From CBDHDJ01 sp965261645 (GTDB taxonomy: Bacteria > Pseudomonadota > Alphaproteobacteria > SHVV01): a stretch of DNA of 64,000 nt. Of this stretch, positions 17,998 to 26,828 are shown piece after piece (the stretch's first letter is position 1; every line of letters begins with the position of its first letter). A program made the position numbers and the translations under genes. A model generated the notes under the pieces. That model saw only the letters and a list, made by a program, of their open reading frames with translations, was not told the origin of the DNA and did not search any database. The DNA lies in assembly GCA_965261645.1 (NCBI GenBank), contig CBDHDJ010000003.1:62001-126000 (forward strand), read 5' to 3'.

Positions 17998-19107
17998 TCA
18001 CGCCCATGTCAGGACGGGAGCATCAGCGCCCTGCGCCGTTCGTTCGAGCGCCGAGAATACGTTCAGGATGACCTGCTTCCTGTCGAGATTCGCGCCGTCG
18101 GCCCTAGCCATGAGGGTGCCGGTCTTTTCCCACACCTCGATCCACCGATCAAGCGGTGCCTCGGACAGAAGGCGCCGCGCCGTCTCCGCATCGCCCGGGA
18201 TAACGTCGGGAATAGCGGCGCCTATGGCGTGGCATCGGATCGCGCGGGCGAGCCACCAGCCGAGGAGCCAGCTCAGGGTTGGGTAGGTTGCCTTTTCACC
18301 CCGCTGCGCGGCGCGGTCGGCCAAGCGGTGCAAGGCCGTCACGTCGAGGTGCGGCAAGGTTCCGAGGAGACCCACGACTTCGCCGTAAAGCTCGAGACCG
18401 CCCTTGCTCCCAAGCTCGAACGCCCGGCCCACGCTGCCCTCCGCGAGCCCGGCCAACGCATCGCGGTCGCTGTCCGTCAATTCGGGGAAGCGCTCGCCGA
18501 GAAGTGCGGCCATCACGCCGTCTGGCAGCGGTCTCAACACGAGCCTGCGGCCGCGCGAGCGGATCGTCGCCAGCAACCGCCCCGGGGCATGGCTGATCAG
18601 CAGAATGAGCCCACGTGGCGGTGGCTCTTCGAGAATCTTCAACACCGCATTTGCGGCATTGCGGTTCATGTCATCGGCGGTATCGATGACGGCAACACGC
18701 CACCCGCCCTCCGCCGGCGTCAAGGCGAAGAAGTTGTTCAACGCCCGCACGTCGTCAACCACGATCTCTTCGCGCCGCCGCCCCCTCTTCTCGTCCCACG
18801 CCGGCTCGACGACCAGGAGATCGGCATGTCCGCCCGAGGCGGCGCGGCGGAAGACCGGGTGGGTGGGCGGCACGGCCAGCGATTGCGGCGCATTCGCCAA
18901 AAGCTCTCTGCTGGCCAGAACGAAACGGGCGAACCTGTACGCCAGCGTCGCTTTGCCTACGCCCTCTGGCCCGCTGATCAGCCAGGCGTGCGCCAAGCGT
19001 CCCGCGGCGAAGGCGGTCAGGAGTGTGCGCTCGGCCGTTTCATGGCCCACGAGGTCCGGATTCTCCCGGGGCGGCAGGATCGCGCGACCTTCGATGTCAC
19101 CGGCCAC
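17998..19107 (-). CDS. holB: DNA polymerase III delta-prime subunit
   Basis: The protein has 369 residues. The AAA+ module carries GPEGVGKATLAYRFA and the stretch VIDTADDMNRNAANAVLKILEEPP, which is diagnostic of clamp-loader delta-prime and gamma subunits. RGLILLISHAPGRLLATIRSR includes the sensor region with the SRC-type arginine. It is part of the clamp loader that places the beta clamp on DNA. The gene ends 66 bp before metG and starts 2 bp after tmk, which fits the usual tmk-holB-metG-tatD order. Confidence 0.93.
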   Translation of the reverse strand: MAGDIEGRAILPPRENPDLVGHETAERTLLTAFAAGRLAHAWLISGPEGVGKATLAYRFARFVLASRELLANAPQSLAVPPTHPVFRRAASGGHADLLVVEPAWDEKRGRRREEIVVDDVRALNNFFALTPAEGGWRVAVIDTADDMNRNAANAVLKILEEPPPRGLILLISHAPGRLLATIRSRGRRLVLRPLPDGVMAALLGERFPELTDSDRDALAGLAEGSVGRAFELGSKGGLELYGEVVGLLGTLPHLDVTALHRLADRAAQRGEKATYPTLSWLLGWWLARAIRCHAIGAAIPDVIPGDAETARRLLSEAPLDRWIEVWEKTGTLMARADGANLDRKQVILNVFSALERTAQGADAPVLTWA

Positions 19108-19109
19108 GA

Positions 19110-19754
19110 TCAGCGTGCCCCCTCGCCGACGGGCAGACGCTGCTCGACGGCGGCCCAGATCGCGCTCTGCGTGTCAGCAACGCTCCCGCCGGCCTCGATG
19201 AGAACGCAGCGCTCGGGCTCCTGCCGGGCGATATCTAGGTAGCCCGCCCGTACGCGTTCGTGGAAGCCGGTGTCCATGCGCTCGTAGCGGTCCCGGCTCG
19301 CGGTCCGCGCCGCGGCGCGCTCGAGGCCCGCCGTCACCGGCAGGTCGAGAACAAGGGTCAGGTCGGGAGCAAAATCGCCGAGCACGATCTTGTAAAGCAC
19401 CGTGACCGCGTCGGCCCCCAAATCGCCGGCATAGCCCTGGTAGGCGGTCGTGGAATCGGCGAAACGGTCACTCACCACCCAGCGGCCCGCCTCCAGGGCC
19501 GGCCGGATGCTCCGTGCGAGATGCTCGCGCCGCGCCGCGAAATGGAGCAGCGCCTCGCTCATCGGCTCCCACGGCCCGAGTGTGCTATCGAGCAGAATTT
19601 CGCGAATATGTTCGGCGCCGGGCGCACCGCCGGGCTCGCGGGTCAACAGCGTGGCGATACCCCGCGCCTCGAGCGTTTCGCCGAGCAAGCGCGCTTGCGT
19701 CGATTTACCGACGCCTTCGCCGCCTTCGAGGGTGATGAACAGGCCTTTGTTCAA
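19110..19754 (-). CDS. tmk: Thymidylate kinase
   Basis: The protein has 214 residues. It has the P-loop GGEGVGKST near the start, the DR motif VSDRFADSTTAYQG and the LID segment ASRDRYERMD. It converts dTMP to dTDP. The start is a TTG codon at 19754, which gives LNKGLFITLEGGEG, the family's N-terminus. An ATG further upstream would add 14 residues overlapping dacA. It lies directly upstream of holB. Confidence 0.94.
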   Translation of the reverse strand: MNKGLFITLEGGEGVGKSTQARLLGETLEARGIATLLTREPGGAPGAEHIREILLDSTLGPWEPMSEALLHFAARREHLARSIRPALEAGRWVVSDRFADSTTAYQGYAGDLGADAVTVLYKIVLGDFAPDLTLVLDLPVTAGLERAAARTASRDRYERMDTGFHERVRAGYLDIARQEPERCVLIEAGGSVADTQSAIWAAVEQRLPVGEGAR

Positions 19755-19774
19755 GGATCGCCTATGGGCGCACG

Positions 19775-20956
19775 CTAGTCCCCGGAAGCGCCCCACAGAA
19801 GATAGTCGACGGCGGCCTCCACCCGACCGAAGAGACCGAGCTGATCGATGTTTGCGCCGGCGTAAAGGGGCACCACGATGGTCTCGATTTCGGGCGCCGT
19901 GACGATGAGGGTCGCGAGTTCCGCGCCTTCCTGGATGGGAGCGGGTATCGGCGTGTCGTAAACCACTTTCACGCTCATATCGCGGCGGGCCTTCCTCCGC
20001 ATCGTGAGCGTGAGCTCATTCTTGATCACAAGGGGAACGCTGGCTTCGCGGCCCAGCCAGACCTCCGCTTCGTCCGCGGTATCGCCGGCCTCGAACAGGG
20101 TATAGTTGTCGAATTCCCGAAAGCCCCAGTCGAGTACCCGCTCGGCTTCCCGCGCACGCTGGTTCACGCTCTTGGTGCCGTTGAAGACCAGGATCAGCCG
20201 TCGTCCATTGCGCAAGGCAGACGCAGCGAGGCCGTAACCCGCCTCTTCCGTATGGCCTGTTTTCAGACCGTCGGCGCCCAAGTCCTTGTAGAGCAACGGG
20301 TTGCGGTTGCCCTGACGGATCCCGTTGTAGGTGAAGGATTTTTCGGCGAAGTACAGGTAATAGCGGGGAAATTTGTTGATGATGGCGCGCGAGAGCTTGG
20401 CGAGATCGCGCGAGCTCATGAAGTGATCGGGCGTAGGCCAGCCACTGGCATTGACGAAATTGGTGTTGGTGAATCCGAGCTCGTGGCCGCTTTCATTCAT
20501 TTCGGCGGCGAACGCCTCTTCGCTCCCCGACAGGCCCTCCGCCACGACGATCGAGGCGTCGTTCCCGGACTGAACGATGATGCCGCGGAGCAGATCCTCC
20601 ACCGTCACGCGGGAATTGACCTTGACGAACATTTTGGAGCCGCCCTTGCGCCATGCCTTCTCGCTCACCGGCAGCGTATCCTCGAGCGAAAGGCTGCCGT
20701 CGTCCAATCGCTCGAAGACCATGTAAAGGGTCATCAGCTTGCTCATCGAGGCCGGCGGCATGGGCGAATCGGCGTCCTTTTCCAGGAGCACGGCTCCGGT
20801 CTCGGCATCCATCAGGATGAGCTGTTCGGCGGCCGTCTCGAGCGCCAGCGCCGGCGGGACCAATGCCGCCATGGCAAGGCCGCCCGCCGCCCACAACAGC
20901 ATGGCGAGGATGGAGGCGAAACGAACGGCCGGCTGAGCCGTTTCACATGCGTGCAT
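19775..20956 (-). CDS. dacA: D-alanyl-D-alanine carboxypeptidase (penicillin-binding protein 5/6 family)
   Basis: The protein has 393 residues and a signal peptide (hydrophobic stretch about residues 12-35, AALVPPALALETA). The active-site motifs of family S11 are present: SxxK in PPASMSKLM, SGN in VQSGNDAS, and KTG in GLKTGHTEE. It trims the terminal D-Ala of peptidoglycan stem peptides in the periplasm. A C-terminal PBP5 domain follows and the end is hydrophobic enough for membrane association. It is 20 bp upstream of tmk. Confidence 0.93.
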   Translation of the reverse strand: MHACETAQPAVRFASILAMLLWAAGGLAMAALVPPALALETAAEQLILMDAETGAVLLEKDADSPMPPASMSKLMTLYMVFERLDDGSLSLEDTLPVSEKAWRKGGSKMFVKVNSRVTVEDLLRGIIVQSGNDASIVVAEGLSGSEEAFAAEMNESGHELGFTNTNFVNASGWPTPDHFMSSRDLAKLSRAIINKFPRYYLYFAEKSFTYNGIRQGNRNPLLYKDLGADGLKTGHTEEAGYGLAASALRNGRRLILVFNGTKSVNQRAREAERVLDWGFREFDNYTLFEAGDTADEAEVWLGREASVPLVIKNELTLTMRRKARRDMSVKVVYDTPIPAPIQEGAELATLIVTAPEIETIVVPLYAGANIDQLGLFGRVEAAVDYLLWGASGD

Positions 20957-21049
20957 GAAGCACCTTAAAGAGACGCGCCAAACAGTCGAGCGTCCGGGCC
21001 AACCTCGAGCGCGATTCAGTGCGTGACCCGCCCACTCAGACCCGAAGTC

Positions 21050-21937
21050 TCATTCGATGATGATCCGCGCATCGACATACCCACTGTCGATCACCTTTGC
21101 AAGGATGATATCGGCCTGTTCGACGGTGGTCATGGGACCGAGACGGACGCAGTGGAAGGTCTGCCCTTGAACGGTCACGGTACTCATGCGCGTGGGCCCA
21201 ATGGCCCGCAGTTCATCGTGAAGGCGTTTGGCGTTTTCATAGACGGTGAATGCGCCAGCTTGAATGAACACCTCGGTCTTGCCGACGGGTTCACGCGAAA
21301 CGATCGGTGAGTTCGACTGCGGGGGCGCCGGAGCCACCGCCACGCCATTCGGTGGCGGCAACGCCTCGCCGGACACCGCGACCCGCGGGACAGCGGCAAC
21401 GGCGTTGCGTTCCTCATCGGTGGTGACCGGCTTGCCGGCAACATAGCGCGGTTGTGCGGTTTGGAGCACGCTCACCCTGACTTTCGCCGTTCCCTGGGCC
21501 GCAAAGCCAAGCAACTGCGCCGCCCGACGTGAGAGATCGATAATCCGCCCATTGACGAAGGGACCGCGATCGTTGACCCGCAGGATGATCGAGCGGCCGT
21601 TCTCGAGGTTGGTGACCCGTACCATTGTCGGCATGGGCAGCGTCTTGTGGGCGGCCGTCAGATCGTTCATGTCGTAAACTTCGCCGTTGGCGGTCGCTTT
21701 GCCATGAAACGGAGCGCCGTACCACGACGCGATTCCGGTCGCGTCGTAATCGGGGTCTTCCCGGGGCGTGTAGCGGACGCCGTTGATCTCGTAAGGATCG
21801 CCAACTTTGTAGGTCGGCGTCGGCTTCGCGGCATCGTCCACCACGCCGGTTACCTTTTTGGCGGTGAATATCGCGAGCTGGGTCTGGGCGCACGCGCTCA
21901 GGAACAAAGCCAGCAGCACAATGGCGAAAAGCCGCAT
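21050..21937 (-). CDS. rlpA: RlpA-like septal ring lipoprotein with SPOR domain
   Basis: The protein has 295 residues. It begins MRLFAIVLLALFLSACAQ, a lipoprotein signal with lipobox LSAC. A double-psi beta-barrel domain follows (GIASWYGAPFHGKATANGE, NLENGRSIILRVNDRGPF). A proline-rich linker leads to a C-terminal SPOR domain (EVFIQAGAFTVYENAKRLHDEL). RlpA proteins cleave naked glycan strands at the septum and bind denuded peptidoglycan. An ATG six codons upstream is in frame, but 21937 gives the cleaner signal peptide. It lies between the lytic transglycosylase and dacA, so these are probably a cell-wall cluster. Confidence 0.9.
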   Translation of the reverse strand: MRLFAIVLLALFLSACAQTQLAIFTAKKVTGVVDDAAKPTPTYKVGDPYEINGVRYTPREDPDYDATGIASWYGAPFHGKATANGEVYDMNDLTAAHKTLPMPTMVRVTNLENGRSIILRVNDRGPFVNGRIIDLSRRAAQLLGFAAQGTAKVRVSVLQTAQPRYVAGKPVTTDEERNAVAAVPRVAVSGEALPPPNGVAVAPAPPQSNSPIVSREPVGKTEVFIQAGAFTVYENAKRLHDELRAIGPTRMSTVTVQGQTFHCVRLGPMTTVEQADIILAKVIDSGYVDARIIIE

Positions 21938-21997
21938 TCCCCCTCTTGCCCCCATGATCTAGTAGGACTCGGATCCGAACCGACTGTATGTCGTAAT

Positions 21998-22990
21998 CTA
22001 CCCGCCCCGCGATTTATCGGCAAGATAGCCCACCGCGAGAGCGAAGAATGTCGAACGGTTCCACTTGAGAAGCGCGCGATAGTTGTCGTAGATCAGGAAC
22101 GCCGGTCCCTTTCCCTCCTCCGCCTCGATGAGCGAGGCCCGGAGGGGCCGCTTCGGCAACGCCGTCCCGTCCGCCCGGCGCACGCCTGCCGCCTGCCACT
22201 CGGGCAGGGTCTTGACGGTCTCGAGGCCGATCAGCGAGCGATTGAATCCAGGCGGCAGGCGGACGGCGCGCCCCCACGTGATGTCATCGCGCCAGCCCGA
22301 TTTCGCGAGGTAGTTAGCGGCCGAGGCAAACACGTCAGGGCGCGAGTTCCAGATATCGAGCCGCCCGTCGCCGTCGTAATCGACGGCAAAGTTGAGAAAG
22401 GTCGAGGGCATGAACTGGGCCTGGCCCATGGCGCCGGCCCACGATCCCATCATGTCCTCGGGCGCGATGTGACCCTGATCGACGATGTGCAGAGCGTTGA
22501 TAAACTCGCCGCGAAAATACGTGCTGCGACGCCCGTCGTAGGCGAGCGAGGCCAGCGCGTGGATGACGCGGAAGCCGCCGGTCAACCGGCCGAAATCCGA
22601 TTCGATGCCCCACAGGGCGACGAGGAAGCGGGGCTGCACCTTGTAATGCGCCGAAACCTCGCGCAGCAACTCGCCATGCTCCGCGAGCACGGCCCGCGCT
22701 CGCCGGACGCGTTGGTCGGGAACCACACGGGCCAGATATTGCGCGTAGGTGAGGGTGAATTCGGGTTGCTTGCGGTCGAGTTCGACGACCCGGGGGATGG
22801 GCTCGATATCCCTCAGGGCGGCGTCCAGCGTTTCGCGTTTGATGCCGCGCTCGAGCGCTTCGGCGCGCAATCCCTCGAGCCATGTCGCGAACCGGGCGTC
22901 GGCGTGCGCCGGCGCGCTCACGAGGAGGCTGCCGGAGAACAATAAAACGCATATCGCCCAGCGCAGGCCGGGAAGATGTGGAAGGTACAC
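21998..22990 (-). CDS. mltB: Membrane-bound lytic murein transglycosylase, MltB family
   Basis: The protein has 330 residues and a signal peptide that ends near SAPAHADARF. The catalytic domain shows ALWGIESDFGRLTGG with the catalytic glutamate, followed by GAMGQAQFMPSTFLNFAVDYDGDG, the MltB/SleB signature. It cleaves the glycan backbone of peptidoglycan to give anhydromuropeptides. No lipobox is seen, so it may be soluble in the periplasm. It is upstream of the rlpA-like gene on the same strand. Confidence 0.92.
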   Translation of the reverse strand: MYLPHLPGLRWAICVLLFSGSLLVSAPAHADARFATWLEGLRAEALERGIKRETLDAALRDIEPIPRVVELDRKQPEFTLTYAQYLARVVPDQRVRRARAVLAEHGELLREVSAHYKVQPRFLVALWGIESDFGRLTGGFRVIHALASLAYDGRRSTYFRGEFINALHIVDQGHIAPEDMMGSWAGAMGQAQFMPSTFLNFAVDYDGDGRLDIWNSRPDVFASAANYLAKSGWRDDITWGRAVRLPPGFNRSLIGLETVKTLPEWQAAGVRRADGTALPKRPLRASLIEAEEGKGPAFLIYDNYRALLKWNRSTFFALAVGYLADKSRGG

Positions 22991-23423
22991 TTTGGCCTCA
23001 AATCCCGCTTGTTAGGCCTCCGGCCCCGGGAGCAGGGCACTCGTGCAACCCATGAGGTAATAGGCGATCAGGCCAATCCATTCGTGGGTCGCCTCGTTGA
23101 ATCTATTGAGGCTGTGGCCAAACGTGAAGCGAAATTTGAACGCGATCTCACCGCCTGTCGTGTAATCCACCGGATAGGGCACCACGGTCCAGCCGACCTG
23201 CCGAAAGCACCCGACGGCACGGGGCATGTGCCCCGCCGATGTGACAAGCAACCAGGTTTCCCCCGGCTCAGGCGTCGCTAGCGCCCACGCTTGCAGGGCG
23301 TTTTCATAGGTGTTCCGGGCCTCGCGATCGAATTCAACCCGGGCCGTGTCAATCCCGAGATCGCCGAGGATGCGGCGGACGACATCGGCCTGTCGAAGCC
23401 GCCCGGGTTGAAGCGAGCCATAA

Positions 23424-24867
23424 CAGCCCGTTGATTAAGTGGCTTTTTCCGGCTCTCACTCCCAGATGAGGAATGCGGCGGCGAAAGCCGTCTGGCCGCT
23501 TTGCGAGCCCCCCCGTGCCACCAGCATGGCCCCGGTGGGCGTGAGCAGAACGAAAATACCGCCATATCCGCCCGCCACGGCCTCCCGCGGGGTGCCGGCG
23601 CCGATGAGCTGGCGCATCAGTAACGATAGATTGTGGCCGGCGACGTGGAGCAGGTATCGCTTGTGCACATTCTCTCGCCCGCGCAGCCAGGTTCGTCGCA
23701 TGCCGCCACGATCGAGGTTGTGGGCAAAGCAGCGCTCGACGATCTCGGCGCGCAGCTTGAAGGCCTCGCGGGCGACCCCGGACTTGAGCCGCGCACGGTT
23801 ATTGGTGACCGCGCGCCGCGCCGCCTCATCACCGTGCCAGCGCGAAAAGCCGGTCTGCTTGGGCGCCGCGATCCGGGTCTTCCAGGGACTGTCGTTCAGA
23901 GCCCTCAAGACCGCCCGTGAGTGATAACCTTTGTCGGCGACGCATTCGGCCGGGTCCTCCGATGTCGGTGCCGCATCCACCGCCTCGAGGTTTGCCTCGG
24001 CCTTCGCCAGGGTCTTGGAAAGCGTCGTGGTGTCGCCCTCATCGGCCGGGTGCAGCTCGGCCGCCACCACCGCGCCGGTGTCCAGATCCACCGCGTGCTC
24101 GGGCTTGTAGGCCAGATGCGTCGTGCCGTCCTTCATCTTGGCGATCTTGGCCTCGGGGTCGCTCTTCGAAACCCAATCCGTGTTGGAAAGCTTCTTGCCC
24201 TTGCGCTTCCGGTCCAGAGGCGCCAGGTCCTCGGCCGTGGGTGTCTCGACCCCGCTTTCCCGGGCCAGGCGCTCCAGCATCTCCCGGTAGCCTTCGCCGT
24301 TGTCGCGCCGCACGATGTTCCGCAGCGCCGCGTTGGCCTCCATGGTCGAGGCATCGACGCCGATGCGCTCGCCCTTGATCAGCCCCGCCTCGGCGATCAG
24401 CACCAGAACCCAGTCGAAGACCGCCGCGTGGACTTCATGGGGCAGGCGCGTGCGGCTCCGTGACAGCCAGGAATGGTCCGGTACCCGATCACGGCTCCCT
24501 AGTCGCAGGAACGCCCGCAGCGAAAGCGAGTCCGAGCAGCGCCACTCCAGACCGCGCTCGCTGTCGATGCCCTCAAAGTAGCCCACCAGGTGCATCCGGA
24601 AATAGCGCCCGGGCGGCACCGAGGGCGCGCCCATCCGGACCGCGTAATAAGGCCGGCAGCTCGCCTCGGCAAAGGCGTCGAAGCCGCCCTCGATCAGCAC
24701 CGACTGCAAGCGGTCATAAAACACATGACCCGGAGAGCGCGGCATCTCCGACCAGCTCACCATCAGGTCCCCCTGACCATCCTTCTGCCGTCCCATCGCC
24801 ATCGGCAAATCCCCCTGCAAATCAGGGAACCAGAGAATCAGACGGCGCCGACTTAATCAACGGGCTG
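23424..24867 (-). mobile_element. IS1182-family insertion sequence, copy 1 (intact)
   Basis: The element is 1,444 bp with perfect 17-bp terminal inverted repeats CAGCCCGTTGATTAAGT. It has inserted in the ydcF-like gene. The flanks are ATAA on the left and ATAG on the right, a 4-bp target duplication with one mismatch; the reading frame of the host gene supports 4 bp. It carries one transposase gene reading leftward. Confidence 0.93.
23456..24802 (-). CDS. IS1182-family transposase, copy 1
   Basis: The protein has 448 residues. The N-terminal DUF772-type region includes SLRAFLRLGSRDRVPDHSWLS. The DDE catalytic domain follows with IGVDASTMEA (Asp150), VADKGYHSRA (Asp290) and RAEIVERCFAHNLDRGG, which holds the catalytic glutamate at 353 or 356. 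A TTG 18 bases upstream is another possible start; ATG 24802 was chosen (MAMGRQKDG). The frame is intact, so this copy may be active. Near-identical copies occur at 53.6, 58.9 and 63.5 kb. Confidence 0.92.
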   Translation of the reverse strand: MAMGRQKDGQGDLMVSWSEMPRSPGHVFYDRLQSVLIEGGFDAFAEASCRPYYAVRMGAPSVPPGRYFRMHLVGYFEGIDSERGLEWRCSDSLSLRAFLRLGSRDRVPDHSWLSRSRTRLPHEVHAAVFDWVLVLIAEAGLIKGERIGVDASTMEANAALRNIVRRDNGEGYREMLERLARESGVETPTAEDLAPLDRKRKGKKLSNTDWVSKSDPEAKIAKMKDGTTHLAYKPEHAVDLDTGAVVAAELHPADEGDTTTLSKTLAKAEANLEAVDAAPTSEDPAECVADKGYHSRAVLRALNDSPWKTRIAAPKQTGFSRWHGDEAARRAVTNNRARLKSGVAREAFKLRAEIVERCFAHNLDRGGMRRTWLRGRENVHKRYLLHVAGHNLSLLMRQLIGAGTPREAVAGGYGGIFVLLTPTGAMLVARGGSQSGQTAFAAAFLIWE

Positions 24868-25382
24868 ATAGCCGCCGGTGAAGATCAGCCGCGCATCCGG
24901 GTGGGTTCGGGCTAACGTGGCGAATGTGAGGATGCGTTCGGCGTTGCCGTTCACCGCGGGCTGGTCCCACCTCTCCGTAAGCCCGGGACTCGTCGCGCCG
25001 CCCAGGAGAATAATCCCATCGACCCGTTCGGGGGATTCGGCCACGGGCGGGAATCGGGTTTCCAACGGCACATGGAGCCATGAGCCAACCGGCAAGACGG
25101 CCGCGCCGAGGAATGCCAGGCCCGCCAGTGAAGCGAGACCCCTCCCCTAGCGATGCCAACGCGTCCAGCACAGCAGGAGGCCGATCACGAGCACGAGAAG
25201 GGTGAAATTGCCCGGCGCGACGATGATCCAGAGAATCTTGGAGGCGGCGTAGGTCATGGCGGCCAGCTACGAACCCGGGTTTTGTGACGACAAGGACGCT
25301 GACCTGATAGCCGCTGGCCCGCCGGAACGCAACGTCGCGCCGCCGTGCGCTTGTCCCAGATCGACGGTTACATGGGGTCGAT

Positions 25383-26135
25383 CTAGCGATAAGCGAGCTT
25401 GGCAACGCTGAGGAGACTTTCTTTTTCCATCTGGCCCGCGATGGCGTAGCCCATGCCTTTGTTGACCCAGTAGAAGACGCCGATGTCGTCGTCACGGCGG
25501 TAATGGAACGAGATCTCGGCGCCCTCGCCGCCGAAGGTCCGCATGTAGATCGTAACCCGCTCACCAGCCTCGTTTTCGTACATGAAGTGGGCAACCGGAA
25601 CCTTATGCCCAGGCAGGAGCCGGCCACCCACAAGCTCGAAACCACTTCCCGCCAGGGTGGGGACGACAACGGACGCGCCGAGGCGTTTGGACAGCCATTT
25701 GACAAGATGGGTGCGCTCGCCGGCCCAGACCTCGACGGGGTGGCGCACCTCTGGTGTATAGACCGCGTGCGCCACCACGGCCCGGGCCGCGAATTCGTGC
25801 GATTGTTCGGCTTGTTCCGAATCGCCGGTCACGACCCACCAGCTGCCCGCTGCGCCCACCAGGATACCCACAAGGACGGCGGCGGCATGGCTCAGCCACG
25901 ACCAACCGACGTCGCGCGGCTGGCGCATCATGCCAGGCGGGATACTCTCATCGAGGACTGGATCGAAGGCGCGATGCAGCGCATCCTGTTGCTCCCGGTA
26001 GGCAGCGAATCGTGCCGCCTCCTCCGGATGGTCCGCGAGATAGGCCTCGATCGCCGCGCGCCGGCCGGGGTCGAGCTCACCGTCGATATAGGCGTGCAGG
26101 TCCTCGTCAGACATCGATGTGTCGCGTGTGCTCAT
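25383..26135 (-). CDS. Anti-sigma factor (membrane regulator of the adjacent ECF sigma factor)
   Basis: The protein has 250 residues. An N-terminal zinc-finger-like anti-sigma domain (MSDEDLHAYIDGELDPGRRAAIE) lacks the HxxxCxxC cysteines, so it is the COG5662 kind. A single transmembrane helix follows near residues 83-105 (AAAVLVGILVGAAGSWWVV), then a periplasmic domain of about 140 residues. The start overlaps the stop of the sigma gene, the usual sigma/anti-sigma arrangement. In this family it sequesters the sigma factor at the membrane until an envelope signal arrives. Its own frame is intact although the sigma gene is broken. Confidence 0.83.
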   Translation of the reverse strand: MSTRDTSMSDEDLHAYIDGELDPGRRAAIEAYLADHPEEAARFAAYREQQDALHRAFDPVLDESIPPGMMRQPRDVGWSWLSHAAAVLVGILVGAAGSWWVVTGDSEQAEQSHEFAARAVVAHAVYTPEVRHPVEVWAGERTHLVKWLSKRLGASVVVPTLAGSGFELVGGRLLPGHKVPVAHFMYENEAGERVTIYMRTFGGEGAEISFHYRRDDDIGVFYWVNKGMGYAIAGQMEKESLLSVAKLAYR

Positions 26136-26642
26136 GACTTTGTCTGTTGCGTACCGGCTTTCGGGTTAGCCACCAAAAGCCTCAATCTCTCCCGTCCTCG
26201 CGACAGGCGCGACATGACCGTGCTGATGGGAATTCCCAGGATCTTTGCGGCCTCCGCGTAGGTCATTTCCTCGAGTCCGACGAGAAGCAAAACCGCGCGT
26301 TGCTCATCGGGCAGCTGATCGAGCGCGACGGCGAGCTGGCTGATTTCGACGGCGTATTCCTGCGCCGGCTCCACCGCTCGTTCGGTCTCGTCCGGATTGA
26401 GCGGAACCAGCGTGGGGCAGCGCTTCTGCTGGCGTACCAGGGTTGGCGTGCTGGTTGTGAAGAATCGTGAACAGCCAGGCCCGCAAGTTGCTGCCGCGCC
26501 GCCACAGGTGGAACCGGCTCCATGCGCGCTCCAGGCAATCCTGGACCAAATCGTCGGACAGCACGGGATCGCGCGTGAGTGCGCGGGCATAACGGCGCAG
26601 GCGCGGAATCTGCTCGATGATGAGGTCGTGTTTGTCCTGCAC
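26132..26642 (-). pseudogene. ECF sigma factor gene with a +1 frameshift
   Basis: The first 65 or so residues, from MQDKHDLIIEQIPRLRRYA to AWLFTILHNQHAN, form sigma region 2. The continuation LVRQQKRCPTLVPLNPDE and region 4 (LPDEQRAVLLLVGLEEMTYAEAA, PISTVMSRLSRGRERLR) lies in another frame. Both frames join if one G in the GGG run at 26440-26442 is an extra base. As written, the product would lose region 4 and be inactive. A sequencing error in a short homopolymer is possible. It would otherwise be a 169-residue ECF sigma factor co-transcribed with the anti-sigma gene. Confidence 0.82.
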
Positions 26643-26771
26643 CTTCGGCCGCCTCCCGACGAGCCCCTACGGCCCCAGCCACTGCTCCATCCCTCGAACT
26701 GGCGGACCGCGCCAGACATCGAGCGCATATCCATCTTGTATCGAAGTCATGTAAAACGTAACACCGAAACT

Positions 26772-26798
26772 GCGGAACTATTCCGCCCGTCACGCGTC
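26772..26798 (+). promoter_or_regulatory. Possible ECF-type promoter and palindrome in the divergent region
   Basis: The 168-bp divergent region holds the interrupted palindrome GCGGAACTATTCCGC (26772-26786). On the plus strand GGAAC (26774-26778) is followed after 16 bp by CGTC (26795-26798), resembling an ECF promoter (GGAAC-N16-CGTC/T). This would transcribe the dimethylformamidase-like gene from about 26804, just upstream of its AAGGA ribosome site. If real, the neighbouring sigma factor is the obvious candidate to read it. Confidence 0.4.
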
Positions 26799-26828
26799 CC
26801 TTCATGGGGCATGACAAGGACTGCCGGT

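Larger units (their letters stand above)
23012..25257 (-). pseudogene. Disrupted YdcF-like (DUF218) membrane protein
   Basis: The N-terminus starts at 25257 (MTYAASKILWIIVAPGNF) with two hydrophobic segments. Codon 37 is an in-frame TAG at 25147-25149. The frame then continues through RVDGIILLGGA and ARLIFTGGY, where a 1,444-bp IS interrupts it at 23424-24867. Removing the IS and one 4-bp target copy restores GGYGSLQPGRLRQADVV and later WLLVTSAGHMPRAV, both DUF218 signatures, to a normal stop at 23012. DUF218 proteins act in envelope carbohydrate or peptidoglycan metabolism. The gene is inactivated twice. Bases 25258-25382 upstream contain nothing recognised. Confidence 0.9.
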
